Shown here in pieces: positions 29,428 to 38,179 of a DNA stretch of 64,000 bases. Source of the DNA: Torulaspora globosa (taxonomy: Eukaryota > Ascomycota > Saccharomycetes > Saccharomycetales > Saccharomycetaceae); NCBI RefSeq assembly GCF_014133895.1, contig NC_050727.1:620001-684000 (forward strand), written 5' to 3'. Numbering within the stretch: the first letter of the stretch is position 1; the number at the start of each line of letters is the position of its first letter. The translations under genes were made by a program, and so were the position numbers. Below the pieces are notes generated by a model. That model was not told the DNA's origin and did not search any database. It was given only the letters and a program-made list of their open reading frames with translations.

Positions 29428-30384
29428 ATGGACATAAGGGATCGATCGGCGGAATTTCACAAGAGTGTGCTCGTTTACAAGAAGAGGCACAATGCTAATT
29501 CACGACATGCAGAACCGCAGAGCAACGGGATACCGGGGAAGTCGTCGGAGTTCCAGTTGAAGGCGTCTGGTATAGCCCACGATATCTCATCTACAGCCCA
29601 GCTGTTATCGAAGCTGGCCATGTTGGCCAAGCGGAAGCCGATGTTTAACGATAATCCCGTGGAGATAGCTGAGCTATCATTTCTGATCAAGAGGAAGATA
29701 TATGCCATAGAGCAGAGTCTAGTAGAACTGAGCAAACTGCAGAGGTCGCGACAACAGCAGCCTCGAGACTCCTCTAGTGATTCACAACACTCAAAGAACG
29801 TAATGACCCTATTAAACACCAAAGTGAGGAACATATCAGGCGCTTTCAAAGATGTGCTGGAAGAGAGACAGCAGATGGAGATCAACAATCGGGACAGATG
29901 GGGAAAGATCTCGAGATCCAAGGACGGTGATCGAGACGACGAAGCCAGGAGCGATGCAAATTTATCGATGTACAATAGTTCAAACCCGTTCATGTCGTCA
30001 GTAATAGCAGAGACAGACGAGAAGGGCACGCAGAATGGCGGTGGCGAGCTTGCAATACCAAAGGATTCACAGCTCCTGTTGATGGAAGAGGGCCAAATGT
30101 CGTCAAACCAATATCTGCAAGAGAGGAACCGGGCCGTGGAGACTATAGAGTCCACTATCCAGGAGGTGGGCAACCTTTTCCAACAGCTGGCGTCCATGGT
30201 GCAAGAGCAAGGCGAAGTGATCCAAAGAATAGACGCCAACGTCGACGACATAGACATGAACATCAGCGGCGCGCAAAGAGAGCTACTGAAATACTTTGAT
30301 AGAGTAAAGAGCAATAGGTGGTTGGCAGTCAAGATCTTCTTTATCATCTTTGTGTTTTTCGTGATATGGGTACTGGTCAACTGA
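29428..30384 (+). CDS. SED5: Sed5, cis-Golgi syntaxin (Qa-SNARE)
   Basis: A 318-residue tail-anchored t-SNARE for ER-to-Golgi and intra-Golgi fusion. The N-terminal Sly1-binding peptide region starts MDIRDRSAEFHKSV. A three-helix Habc domain follows. The SNARE motif (about 228-290, ending QRELLKYFDRVKSNRW) directly precedes the C-terminal transmembrane helix. The C-terminal 90 residues are nearly identical to S. cerevisiae Sed5 (340 residues). The frame is open back to 29284, but the first ATG is 29428 and homology starts there. Confidence 0.97.
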   Translation: MDIRDRSAEFHKSVLVYKKRHNANSRHAEPQSNGIPGKSSEFQLKASGIAHDISSTAQLLSKLAMLAKRKPMFNDNPVEIAELSFLIKRKIYAIEQSLVELSKLQRSRQQQPRDSSSDSQHSKNVMTLLNTKVRNISGAFKDVLEERQQMEINNRDRWGKISRSKDGDRDDEARSDANLSMYNSSNPFMSSVIAETDEKGTQNGGGELAIPKDSQLLLMEEGQMSSNQYLQERNRAVETIESTIQEVGNLFQQLASMVQEQGEVIQRIDANVDDIDMNISGAQRELLKYFDRVKSNRWLAVKIFFIIFVFFVIWVLVN

Positions 30385-30445
30385 GCCCGCACCGAACCCC
30401 AGCGCCTAAATCACAAAGTTGTATGTATTAGTAGATATACACATA

Positions 30446-31156
30446 CTATAACCCCATTTCCGCCTGTAGCTCCCTCAATGCACGCTCGTCCTCGTCTTCC
30501 TCTTCCTCCTCCTGCTCCTGCACCGGCTCCGTCCGCCGTGGCTCCTGCTTCTCGCTCGACTGTATCTTCTCGCGCGGAGCGCTGGGCAGCGACACGCTCT
30601 GCGCGCCGGACGTTTGACGAGCCTCGCTCAACGCAGCCTCCTGCGCCAACATATCCAGCTCCTCGTCCAGCTCCTCCTCGTCCACCTCGTTGGCTCCCGT
30701 GTACATGGGCCTCGAGATCGCATCGCTGATCTCCTCTCCGAGCTCCACCTGTTCCCTGATCTCCTCCATCGTCTCGTCCACCTTGTCGAGATCGAGCCCG
30801 TTGTGCATCGATTTCATCGCCTTGGCGCCCTGTTTCATCGCCCTCATCGTCTCCAAGTTCAAATTCGCGCTCTCGATCGAAAACAGCTGCTGTTCCAGCG
30901 TCTCCATCTGGCCTTCCAGCTTCACCAGCTGGCCTTCATAAATTTTTTTCTTCTTCAACGAATTCTTAGCCAGGTTCTTATTGTTCTTCGCAAGGAAAGC
31001 CCTAGCATCGTTCTCCTGCTTCAGAATCTGCGTTTGCAGATGTGATTGTTTCTTCGTAAGCAAGTTAATCTGTTCCCTCAACTCCACAATAGCCAGTTTG
31101 GGCAAGTCCTTATTTTTTCCGCCACCAGACGATCCACCAAAGAAGTACGACAACAT
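30446..31156 (-). CDS. SNF7: Snf7, main ESCRT-III polymer subunit
   Basis: A 236-residue charged helical protein (240 in S. cerevisiae). A basic N-terminal helical hairpin is followed by the acidic C-terminal half. The C-terminus [15 protein letters not shown] matches Snf7. Snf7 forms the membrane-remodelling filaments of the multivesicular body pathway on endosomes, recruited by Vps20 and capped by Vps24/Vps2. It is convergent with SED5 (62 bp apart), as in S. cerevisiae. Its GC content is much higher than that of SED5 before it. Confidence 0.96.
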   Translation of the reverse strand: MLSYFFGGSSGGGKNKDLPKLAIVELREQINLLTKKQSHLQTQILKQENDARAFLAKNNKNLAKNSLKKKKIYEGQLVKLEGQMETLEQQLFSIESANLNLETMRAMKQGAKAMKSMHNGLDLDKVDETMEEIREQVELGEEISDAISRPMYTGANEVDEEELDEELDMLAQEAALSEARQTSGAQSVSLPSAPREKIQSSEKQEPRRTEPVQEQEEEEEDEDERALRELQAEMGL

Positions 31157-31362
31157 CGCCAGCCAAATCTCGCTGCTCTGACCTTATCACCTCTGCAACT
31201 GCTGCTAACTCGACCGGTCCTTAAGCCCTTCTTCGCTTATGCCTGCCAGCTAACAACGCTCGTATCACGGCACTCAAAAAACAGTCCAACTACAAAGAAG
31301 CTGGGGTCTTGACGGTGATCGGCAGACCACACAGCCAGGTTGTATGGTTGCAGCGGCGGACG

Positions 31363-31839
31363 ATGGGCTCGCCTTCCGATACCACACACGTAGTGCCGAC
31401 ACACCAGCGGATCACCTCTTCGAAGCAGTGGGTGCTCGACCACCGCAGGGAGCCGACCGGGCGACACGCCGGCGGTGGCAGCAGGGCCGCTGGCACGCCA
31501 GCGGCGCCTGCCGCGGACAGGGAGACCAAGAGACGACTGAAGGAGCTCGAGACCGCGAGGCTGCAGCTCGAGTACGACTCCGTGAAGCAGGAGAACGACA
31601 AGCTGAAGAAGGTGATCGTGCGGTTGAAGCAGGAGATCCAGGTGTACAGCGGGCTGCTCGCCAGCGAGCAGCCCCAGCGGCAGCAGCCGCTGGACGAGCT
31701 GCTGATCAGCAAGAGCAAGAGAAGGAAGAAGTCGCTCGAGCCCGGCCCCGGCCAGGACCCAGAGGCCGCGGTGACCAGCGACGACATCCTGCTGATGAAC
31801 ACGCTCACAGACGTGCTGGCCCAGATGCAGCAGCCTTAG
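31363..31839 (+). CDS. MRP8: Coiled-coil protein in the position of MRP8
   Basis: A 158-residue protein with a GC-rich gene (48 of the 60 bases 31441-31500 are G or C). A helical coiled coil runs about residues 52-98 (DRETKRRLKELET...). A basic KSKRRKK patch and a hydrophobic-helical C-terminus follow. It occupies the place and strand of S. cerevisiae MRP8 (YKL142W, 219 residues) directly before SDH3. Mrp8 is a protein of unknown function once mistaken for a mitochondrial ribosomal protein. I chose the first ATG of the frame at 31363. The name rests mostly on synteny. Confidence 0.6.
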   Translation: MGSPSDTTHVVPTHQRITSSKQWVLDHRREPTGRHAGGGSRAAGTPAAPAADRETKRRLKELETARLQLEYDSVKQENDKLKKVIVRLKQEIQVYSGLLASEQPQRQQPLDELLISKSKRRKKSLEPGPGQDPEAAVTSDDILLMNTLTDVLAQMQQP

Positions 31840-31930
31840 CCTTGGCGTTGAGATTTCGATCTCCTTTATCGGATCCGAGGGCCCGGGACCAGGGCTCCTT
31901 ATGGGGAAAAACGTATATTATGAGCAGGAG

Positions 31931-31938
31931 TATATAAA
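31931..31938 (+). promoter_or_regulatory. TATA box of SDH3
   Basis: TATATAAA. It is only 6-22 bp before ATGs at 31944 and 31960, too close for these to be in the mRNA given yeast start sites 40 bp or more downstream. It therefore supports translation from 32001. Confidence 0.6.
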
Positions 31939-32000
31939 GAGACATGGAAAGGAACAGTTATGACCAGCACGGCGTTTGGAGCCAGGAGTGTCAGAGAAGG

Positions 32001-32543
32001 ATGTTTTTGTGCCAGCTGGGCTTGAGCGGGAGTACTCGCGGGGCAGTGAGATCGGGACTGGTGTTTTCCAGGGCTTCCAGAGCCGTTTTGAGCAGAAGGT
32101 TCAACTCGCAGACGGTCAAGACGAGTTTCCAGAAGGAGCAGGAGATCCTGGTGGCTCAGAGACGCAACAGACCGGTGTCTCCGCATTTGACCATCTACCA
32201 GCCGCAGCTTACATGGTATCTTTCGTCGCTGCATCGTATCACGGGCGTGCTGTTGGGAAGCGCGTTCTTTGCAGTGACAATGGCGTTTGGCGTGTCGACG
32301 CTGTTTGGACTCGGGTTGAACACGGAGAAGCTGCAGGAATACTACAGGGAGAAAGTGCCCCGCTGGGCTGACTGGACCATCAAGGGCAGCGCAGCATACA
32401 TGTTTGCATTCCATTTTGGCAACGGCATAAGACATCTGCTGTGGGACACGGGCAAGGAGCTGACCATCAAGGGCGTCAACCGGACCGGGATCGCTGTGTT
32501 GGTGTTCGCGGCGTTTGCCGGCACCAGCTTTCTATTTTGGTAG
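32001..32543 (+). CDS. SDH3: Succinate dehydrogenase cytochrome b subunit Sdh3
   Basis: A 180-residue inner mitochondrial membrane subunit of complex II that helps bind ubiquinone and heme. An Arg/Ser-rich mitochondrial presequence (about 1-40) is followed by the family signature [20 protein letters not shown]. Three transmembrane helices follow. The SSLHRITG segment and the His in helix 2 ([14 protein letters not shown]) are present. The frame is open to an earlier ATG at 31944, but that is next to the TATA box, so 32001 is preferred. S. cerevisiae has SDH3 (198) and its ohnolog SHH3 (YMR118C); here there is one gene. Confidence 0.93.
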   Translation: MFLCQLGLSGSTRGAVRSGLVFSRASRAVLSRRFNSQTVKTSFQKEQEILVAQRRNRPVSPHLTIYQPQLTWYLSSLHRITGVLLGSAFFAVTMAFGVSTLFGLGLNTEKLQEYYREKVPRWADWTIKGSAAYMFAFHFGNGIRHLLWDTGKELTIKGVNRTGIAVLVFAAFAGTSFLFW

Positions 32544-32606
32544 TGTTATTTATCGATTCATATGTTTCTCCGTAGTTAGAGGCAGCAGGAAATGCTTGGC
32601 AATGCA

Positions 32607-32614
32607 TATATAAG
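32607..32614 (+). promoter_or_regulatory. TATA box of TGL1
   Basis: TATATAAG, 59 bp before the ATG at 32673. It lies after an in-frame ATG at 32592, which is therefore unlikely to be transcribed from this promoter. Confidence 0.55.
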
Positions 32615-32672
32615 AGCGACAAAAATGGGACCCCTGGAGGGAGATATCGCAGGAGAAGGCGGTGAAGTAGCG

Positions 32673-34169
32673 ATGGGGTTCCGCGGCAGGTTCTCGATTA
32701 CGGATTCGGTGATCATTGTGCTGGTTTACGTCGAGACTGTGCTGGCGTTGTCGCTCAGACTGGTACCGCAGCCGGTGAAGTCGTTCTTTACATGGTTGAT
32801 AAACTTTGCGGAGGGCTCGGATGAGCACTCGATCGAGCAGAAGCTGAGGAGGGCGGCGACGATCCACGAGATGTGCCGGCTGTTTGATATATCGGTGGAG
32901 GACCACCTGGTCCGGACGGAGGATAACTACATACTGACTTTGCACCGCATCAAGCCGAAGACGGGCAGATTCAACGGGAAAGTGGTGTATTTGCACCACG
33001 GATTGCTGATGTGTTCGGACGTTTGGGTGTGTAATATCGAAAAGCACAAGAATCTGCCTATGGTGCTACACGAGCTCGGGTTCGATGTGTGGATGGGCAA
33101 CAACCGGGGTAACAAGTACTCCACGGCGCATCTGCATCGACTGCCGAACCAGAGGAAGTTCTGGGATTTCTCGATCGACGAGTTTGCCTTCTTTGACATA
33201 CCGAACTCGATTCAGTTTGTGCTGGATAGGACGCAGGTGGAGCAGTTGGTGTGTATTGGGTTTTCGCAGGGCTCAGCACAGATGTTTGCAGCGTTTTCGC
33301 TGAGCGAGGAGCTCAACATGAAGGTGTCGCAGTTCATTGCCATCTCGCCGGCTATGACGCCCCGGGGTCTGCACAACCGCATCGCCGATACTTTGGTAAA
33401 ATCGTCCCCGAGGTTCATGTATCTTTTCTTTGGCGATAGGATCGTTCTGCCGACGGCCGTCTTGTGGCAACGCACGTTGCATCCGAAACTCTTCAACCTG
33501 CTTGTCGACTTCGGTAACAGGTTCTTGTTCAACTGGCGGGCGCTGAACATTACCGCCAGACAAAAACTGGCCTCTTACTCGAAACTCTACTCCACAACCA
33601 GTGTCAAGTCTATCGTGCATTGGTTTCAAATCTTACAGTCGCAGAAGTTCCAAATGTTCGAGGAGTCCGATGATATCATAAATTCTCTTTACAGACCATA
33701 CCAGATCGCCACATTCCCAACAAAGACCAACATCAAGATCCCCATCCTGCTGATCTACGGCGGCGTAGACTCGTTGGTCGATATCGAGGCGATGAAGGAC
33801 CTTCTGCCGGCAAAAACGGTGTTCGACATCGAGGTCGATAACCACGAACACTTGGACCTTCTGTGGGGTCACGACGTCGACTCTCTAGTCATCTCAAGGG
33901 TGATCAAATTCATCCGATTTTTCGATGAACCGTTTGAGCTGCCTCTCATCGACAACAATCAAGGCGTCGGTCACTTCAGCCTCGTGCCCAAAGGTTTGAC
34001 TTCGTCACTAACCATGAATGGTGACGAGACAACGCAGTTCAAGGAACATGCCTCCGACGGCGAATCTGTGTACATGGATAGCAGTGATCATCTCGAAGAG
34101 CTCAGGCAGCATAAGAGGGAACGAAGAATTTTGAGCGATCTGTTCTACGATGATTTACATTCATCCTAG
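32673..34169 (+). CDS. TGL1: Steryl ester hydrolase Tgl1
   Basis: A 498-residue lipase of the alpha/beta-hydrolase acid-lipase family on lipid droplets, which frees sterols from steryl esters. An N-terminal membrane anchor (about residues 8-28) is followed by the N-terminal lipase region. The nucleophile is Ser198 in GFSQG; Asp in YGGVDSLVD and His in DNHEHLDLLWG complete the triad. Homology with S. cerevisiae Tgl1 (548) starts at FRGRFSITD, supporting 32673. In-frame ATGs at 32592 and 32625 lie before or just after the TATA box. Confidence 0.96.
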   Translation: MGFRGRFSITDSVIIVLVYVETVLALSLRLVPQPVKSFFTWLINFAEGSDEHSIEQKLRRAATIHEMCRLFDISVEDHLVRTEDNYILTLHRIKPKTGRFNGKVVYLHHGLLMCSDVWVCNIEKHKNLPMVLHELGFDVWMGNNRGNKYSTAHLHRLPNQRKFWDFSIDEFAFFDIPNSIQFVLDRTQVEQLVCIGFSQGSAQMFAAFSLSEELNMKVSQFIAISPAMTPRGLHNRIADTLVKSSPRFMYLFFGDRIVLPTAVLWQRTLHPKLFNLLVDFGNRFLFNWRALNITARQKLASYSKLYSTTSVKSIVHWFQILQSQKFQMFEESDDIINSLYRPYQIATFPTKTNIKIPILLIYGGVDSLVDIEAMKDLLPAKTVFDIEVDNHEHLDLLWGHDVDSLVISRVIKFIRFFDEPFELPLIDNNQGVGHFSLVPKGLTSSLTMNGDETTQFKEHASDGESVYMDSSDHLEELRQHKRERRILSDLFYDDLHSS

Positions 34170-34431
34170 AACGCTTACAAACCTCGCAAAGATTCGGGCG
34201 TTAGAGAATAAATAGTTGGCTTTGTTGTTTTTAATACGCAGTCGTAACTTCACGGCAATAGATGGATTCAAATGGATGATTTTACTGTTCTCTTCATTAT
34301 TTCTTAGAAACTTTCAGCTTAGTAGGTCTTCACTTTCAGCTTGGCAAAAAAAATACCCAATGCTATATGAACTTTAAAAAGATCAAAATTTAGTATAGAC
34401 ATCCATTCAACTCACCATACTGACGAACATT

Positions 34432-35934
34432 ATGCCTTACAATAATAGTATGTGGTTAAACTCTATGCAACGTAATGAAAGAAGCTCTTTTACTAACAGA
34501 AAGCTCTTGATAGATCGTCCGAGTTTCAAAAGACGAGTTGGTAATCCACCGCCATCGAGACCAGCTCCAAAGAGGCTACGTGCTGATAACCGTCCTATTA
34601 CCCCTCTCCCACCACATCCAGCTTCAAATGCATCCACTCATAACGGCTTTAACTCGCGCTATAACGCTGCAAGGCAAACCTCACGGTATGAAGGTTCCCG
34701 ATATAACAATCCCAATCCAAAGACAGCATATAAGAATGAGCCGAGGAGTCAGGTATGGACAACTAATCATAATGACAGCGCACATACAACTGAAAATGGC
34801 AGAAAGGATAAGTTTCTTTCGCAATTACCCAAGGGTCCAAAAGTATCGATGTCGAGATATAACGACGGCAAGAGTGCGATCAGCATGAGACAGAAGGTGG
34901 AACAAAGCAGAATACCGCCTCCGTCGCTTATAACAGAGACCAGGGAGAGCTCCGTCTACGATAGGATTATACAAGTCGGAGAGGGCACGTATGGTAAGGT
35001 TTTCAAAGCCCGCAACACCGTGACGGGAAGAATGGTAGCACTCAAAAGGCTCAGGTTGGAAGGCGAAAGAGAAGGCTTTCCGATAACGTCCATCCGTGAG
35101 ATCAAACTTCTGCAGAGCTTTGACCACCCGAACGTTTCCACATTGACCGAGATCATGGTTGAGTCGCAGAAGACGGTCTATATGATCTTCGACTACGCAG
35201 ATAATGACTTAAGCGGCCTGCTGATGAACAAGCAAATCGTGATAAATGCAGCCCAATGTAAACACATCTTCGAACAGCTTCTCCGCGGCATGGATTACCT
35301 ACACAACAGCGGGATCCTCCATCGTGACATCAAGGGATCGAACATTCTCATAGATAATAAAGGACATTTAAGGATTACAGATTTTGGACTCGCGAGAAAG
35401 ATAAAAGCAGATAACGACTATACGAACCGTGTTATAACGCTGTGGTACAGGCCTCCGGAACTTTTGCTAGGAACCACGAATTACGGCCCTGAAGTAGATA
35501 TGTGGGGTTGCGGTTGCGTGCTGGTGGAACTTTTTAACAAGTCAGCCATTTTCCAAGGCCAGAACGAGCTGGAACAGTTAGACGCAATATTCAAGATTAT
35601 GGGAACTCCGAACACAGACCGCTGGCCAAATCTATTCGACATGCCATGGTTCTTTATGGTGATGCCTCAGCAGACGAACAAGTTTCCAAACGTCTTTCAG
35701 GAGAAATTCTCATCGATCATTCCATCACAAGCATGCATCCGATTATCTGAAGGATTACTGTCGTACGATCAAGGCAAAAGACTCACCGCTGCACAAGCGT
35801 TACAAAGCGATTACTTCAAAGAATTACCAAAACCCGAACCACTAATTCTGGAAGGTCATGAGGGTTGTCATGAGTATGAAGTTAAGCTAGCAAGAAAGCA
35901 GAAGCGCGCCAAACTTCAAAAGGAACAGACCTGA
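34432..35934 (+). CDS. CTK1: Ctk1, catalytic subunit of RNA polymerase II CTD kinase I
   Basis: A 500-residue CDK12-type kinase (528 in S. cerevisiae). It phosphorylates Ser2 of the RNA polymerase II C-terminal repeat with cyclin Ctk2 and Ctk3. A disordered N-terminus rich in Asn, Arg and Pro (1-170) precedes the kinase domain: GEGTYG 183-188, Lys205, HRD 297-299, DFG 317-319. The activation-loop Thr is Thr331 in DYTNRVITLWYRPPE. Base composition drops sharply to AT-rich here compared with the GC-rich TGL1 side. Confidence 0.97.
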   Translation: MPYNNSMWLNSMQRNERSSFTNRKLLIDRPSFKRRVGNPPPSRPAPKRLRADNRPITPLPPHPASNASTHNGFNSRYNAARQTSRYEGSRYNNPNPKTAYKNEPRSQVWTTNHNDSAHTTENGRKDKFLSQLPKGPKVSMSRYNDGKSAISMRQKVEQSRIPPPSLITETRESSVYDRIIQVGEGTYGKVFKARNTVTGRMVALKRLRLEGEREGFPITSIREIKLLQSFDHPNVSTLTEIMVESQKTVYMIFDYADNDLSGLLMNKQIVINAAQCKHIFEQLLRGMDYLHNSGILHRDIKGSNILIDNKGHLRITDFGLARKIKADNDYTNRVITLWYRPPELLLGTTNYGPEVDMWGCGCVLVELFNKSAIFQGQNELEQLDAIFKIMGTPNTDRWPNLFDMPWFFMVMPQQTNKFPNVFQEKFSSIIPSQACIRLSEGLLSYDQGKRLTAAQALQSDYFKELPKPEPLILEGHEGCHEYEVKLARKQKRAKLQKEQT

Positions 35935-36044
35935 GTAAAAAGCTCTGCGAAAAGCATGAATTGTTGTATACACTGCATTAGTTTTTCAGTGCTATAGAAG
36001 TAAATACCACCTTTTATAAACCCTCTTAATATTACCAATACCAA

Positions 36045-36260
36045 TCATTTCTTCTGCTTACCTAACATTTCTTCCTCAAAATATCTATTGCTTCCAATGA
36101 ACCAGGTTGCATGCACTTTACCCAATTGGCCTACCAGGTTCTTATTGCACTGTTGTGACATGATATCGAGCTGCTCGGTGGTCTTCACCAGATTTGACTG
36201 CAGCAACTGCAACTGATGAGCCATATGAGCATACTGACGCTCTTTGTTGGGATTAGACAT
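36045..36260 (-). CDS. HSK3: Hsk3, DASH/Dam1 complex subunit
   Basis: A 71-residue helical protein beginning MSNPNKERQYAHMAHQL and containing TEQLDIMSQQCNKNLVGQLG. It matches S. cerevisiae Hsk3 (69 residues), a small subunit of the ring complex that couples kinetochores to microtubule plus ends. The frame is open upstream to 36314, but homology and length favour the ATG at 36260. It is divergent from SPC24, another kinetochore gene, across 130 bp. Confidence 0.95.
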   Translation of the reverse strand: MSNPNKERQYAHMAHQLQLLQSNLVKTTEQLDIMSQQCNKNLVGQLGKVHATWFIGSNRYFEEEMLGKQKK

Positions 36261-36390
36261 GCTTGGCAAGTGGTTGCTTTGTTCATGATGGCTTCCCATG
36301 TTGATCAAGTTCATCGCGTATAATACAAAGGATGGGTATCATCGCTCCAACAAGACATCACAACAGCCTAGGAGGCCGAAGCTAGAATCC

Positions 36391-37029
36391 ATGTCTAACA
36401 ATAATTTACTGGAGAATCCGGCAGATCTCCTTCGACAAGTACGTGAGAACTTTATCATCGAGCAGGATGTAGAATCGCTAGCAGCCATTGATGAGAAGGC
36501 TAGTCAAATCAAGGCCAAATCGCAAGAAGAGCTACGAAGAAGCAAGATGGAGATTTCCAACTTGGAACTGCAACTGAAGTCGAAGGAGACCAGGATTGGC
36601 GTTCTTGTGAACGAGTTGGCGCAAGTGAAGGATGAATCGCAGGACCTGATGGGGAAGAATGATCTGCTTAGCTTCGTCAAGCAGCTGGATGAACTAGAAC
36701 AATCAGTAGTCCAGCTGCGAAGTGAGCTGGACGAACGGATCGTTACACTGGTCAAGGGACAACGATCATCTACAACTGCATCTGAACAGCCTTCTGGCGA
36801 GCTGATAGATGACGAAGAGCGGAAGGATATCCTACGGGACACTGTAGCGAGAGCTAACATTCTTAAGCTGAAATTATACAGATCGTTAGGCCTGGTGATC
36901 GACGATGCAAACGGCCAGGTCTTCATCGAGAAAGATAACTCGGAGATCGACACGCTGCCCTTGGACAACGATCTCAGCGATTTCTTCAGGACAAAGTACA
37001 TCTGGGATAGAATCAAGGCAAACCGATGA
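36391..37029 (+). CDS. SPC24: Spc24, Ndc80 kinetochore complex subunit
   Basis: A 212-residue protein (213 in S. cerevisiae). A long coiled coil spans about residues 20-130. The globular RWD head follows, with KLKLYRSLGLVID and the C-terminal FFRTKYIWDRIK. With Spc25 it joins the Ndc80-Nuf2 rod to the inner kinetochore. The first residues MSNNNLLENPADLLRQVRE align with the Spc24 start, so 36391 is used although the frame is open from an ATG at 36298. Confidence 0.95.
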   Translation: MSNNNLLENPADLLRQVRENFIIEQDVESLAAIDEKASQIKAKSQEELRRSKMEISNLELQLKSKETRIGVLVNELAQVKDESQDLMGKNDLLSFVKQLDELEQSVVQLRSELDERIVTLVKGQRSSTTASEQPSGELIDDEERKDILRDTVARANILKLKLYRSLGLVIDDANGQVFIEKDNSEIDTLPLDNDLSDFFRTKYIWDRIKANR

Positions 37030-37109
37030 CCGGTTCCAGTCACCGACCTATGAATGCAGGTCGTGTTGTAACATTATATACAGGAGAAAATGCCATACCC
37101 GTGAAAGGC

Positions 37110-37505
37110 TCAGAAAAACTTCGGGTTCCTTCTCAGAGACAGTTTTGTCCATTTAGGTACCTTGTGGACACCTTTTCTGTAGTCCTTGGACTTCCTATCG
37201 AACACAGTGTACTTATCCTTCGACGACATCTGGTTTTCTTTGGGGAAGAATGACGATTTGTTGAGCAGACGCAACGACTTTATCCGTGGTTTGAACTTCT
37301 TGGTCATGGCCAAAGCATCTTGATACGCTACCCCCTTCTCTTGGCTTCGTTGGACGTGCAATCCCAGGTTCACCTGCTTGAGCACTTCGTCGACGTCTCT
37401 TAGCCTATGTCTGACTCTTTGCTTCTGGTGTGAAGACATCCTCCATGGAACTTTCCATAGTAGCCCACCAAGTAGCGAATTGGACGCTTTGAAAGGACCA
37501 AACAT
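37110..37505 (-). CDS. MRPL31: Mitochondrial large-subunit ribosomal protein Mrpl31 (mL60)
   Basis: A 131-residue basic protein, the same length as S. cerevisiae Mrpl31. It begins MFGPFK and ends [18 protein letters not shown]. It is a fungal-specific protein of the mitochondrial large subunit. The gene converges with SPC24 with 80 bp between stops and is divergent from CMC1. Confidence 0.97.
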   Translation of the reverse strand: MFGPFKASNSLLGGLLWKVPWRMSSHQKQRVRHRLRDVDEVLKQVNLGLHVQRSQEKGVAYQDALAMTKKFKPRIKSLRLLNKSSFFPKENQMSSKDKYTVFDRKSKDYRKGVHKVPKWTKLSLRRNPKFF

Positions 37506-37679
37506 GCTCGATTCTATCGGGACTTTGGGCTTTTATAGTGTCTGTTAGCTGAAGTTTTTTACTATCTTCGCCCAAGAAGGAACCGGCCTAACCTGCCCCG
37601 TTTAGTCACTGAAAGGCGAGGTAGAACTCGAATCCCAAAGCTGGCGTATTGGATCTGTTCTTTCAGGTGCTGAATTACT

Positions 37680-38003
37680 ATGAGTGAGGGACAACAACCT
37701 GCAAAACGCGGCGCTAGGTTACCCATTTGGGTGCTGTCACCTAGGGAGGAGAAGGAGGCCCGCCAAAACTTGAAGAAGTTTGCATACAATGAGTGCGATG
37801 AATACGTACAGGCAATGGCCAATTGTGCCAAGGCGAACGGGATCAAGGTGTTTCCTGCGTGTGACGCTCAACGGGACAAGATGGTGGAATGTATGCTGTT
37901 TTACCAAGTGGATGCGAAATATCTGGATGAACAGAGGGACCTGATTATACAGAGGAAGATTGCAGCATTGGAGGAGCAAGTACGTAAGAACAGGGACAAA
38001 TGA
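37680..38003 (+). CDS. CMC1: Cmc1, twin CX9C copper-handling protein of the mitochondrial intermembrane space
   Basis: A 107-residue protein with two perfect CX9C motifs (CDEYVQAMANC and CDAQRDKMVEC). These form the disulphide-locked helical hairpin imported by Mia40. Cmc1 supports copper delivery for cytochrome c oxidase assembly. The length and position beside MRPL31 match YKL137W (111 residues). Confidence 0.95.
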   Translation: MSEGQQPAKRGARLPIWVLSPREEKEARQNLKKFAYNECDEYVQAMANCAKANGIKVFPACDAQRDKMVECMLFYQVDAKYLDEQRDLIIQRKIAALEEQVRKNRDK

Positions 38004-38179
38004 GGTGAAATTAAATGCTCTGTGAATGGCTATATAGGGACGTTTTCTTGTAATAACACGTAGATTAGGATGTATATATGCGGGTACTTTTTAAAGCAGA
38101 GTGAGTTGAAGAAAGTACTGGAGATGGTCCTGCTATATCTTGGCGGCTGCCACGCGAGTACGCGGGCTTTGTTTTGGAA

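Noticed and set aside
36504..37043. 179-codon Ser-rich frame antisense to SPC24
   Set aside because: It is a shadow of the SPC24 coiled coil (Glu/Lys codons read as Ser/Leu on the other strand).
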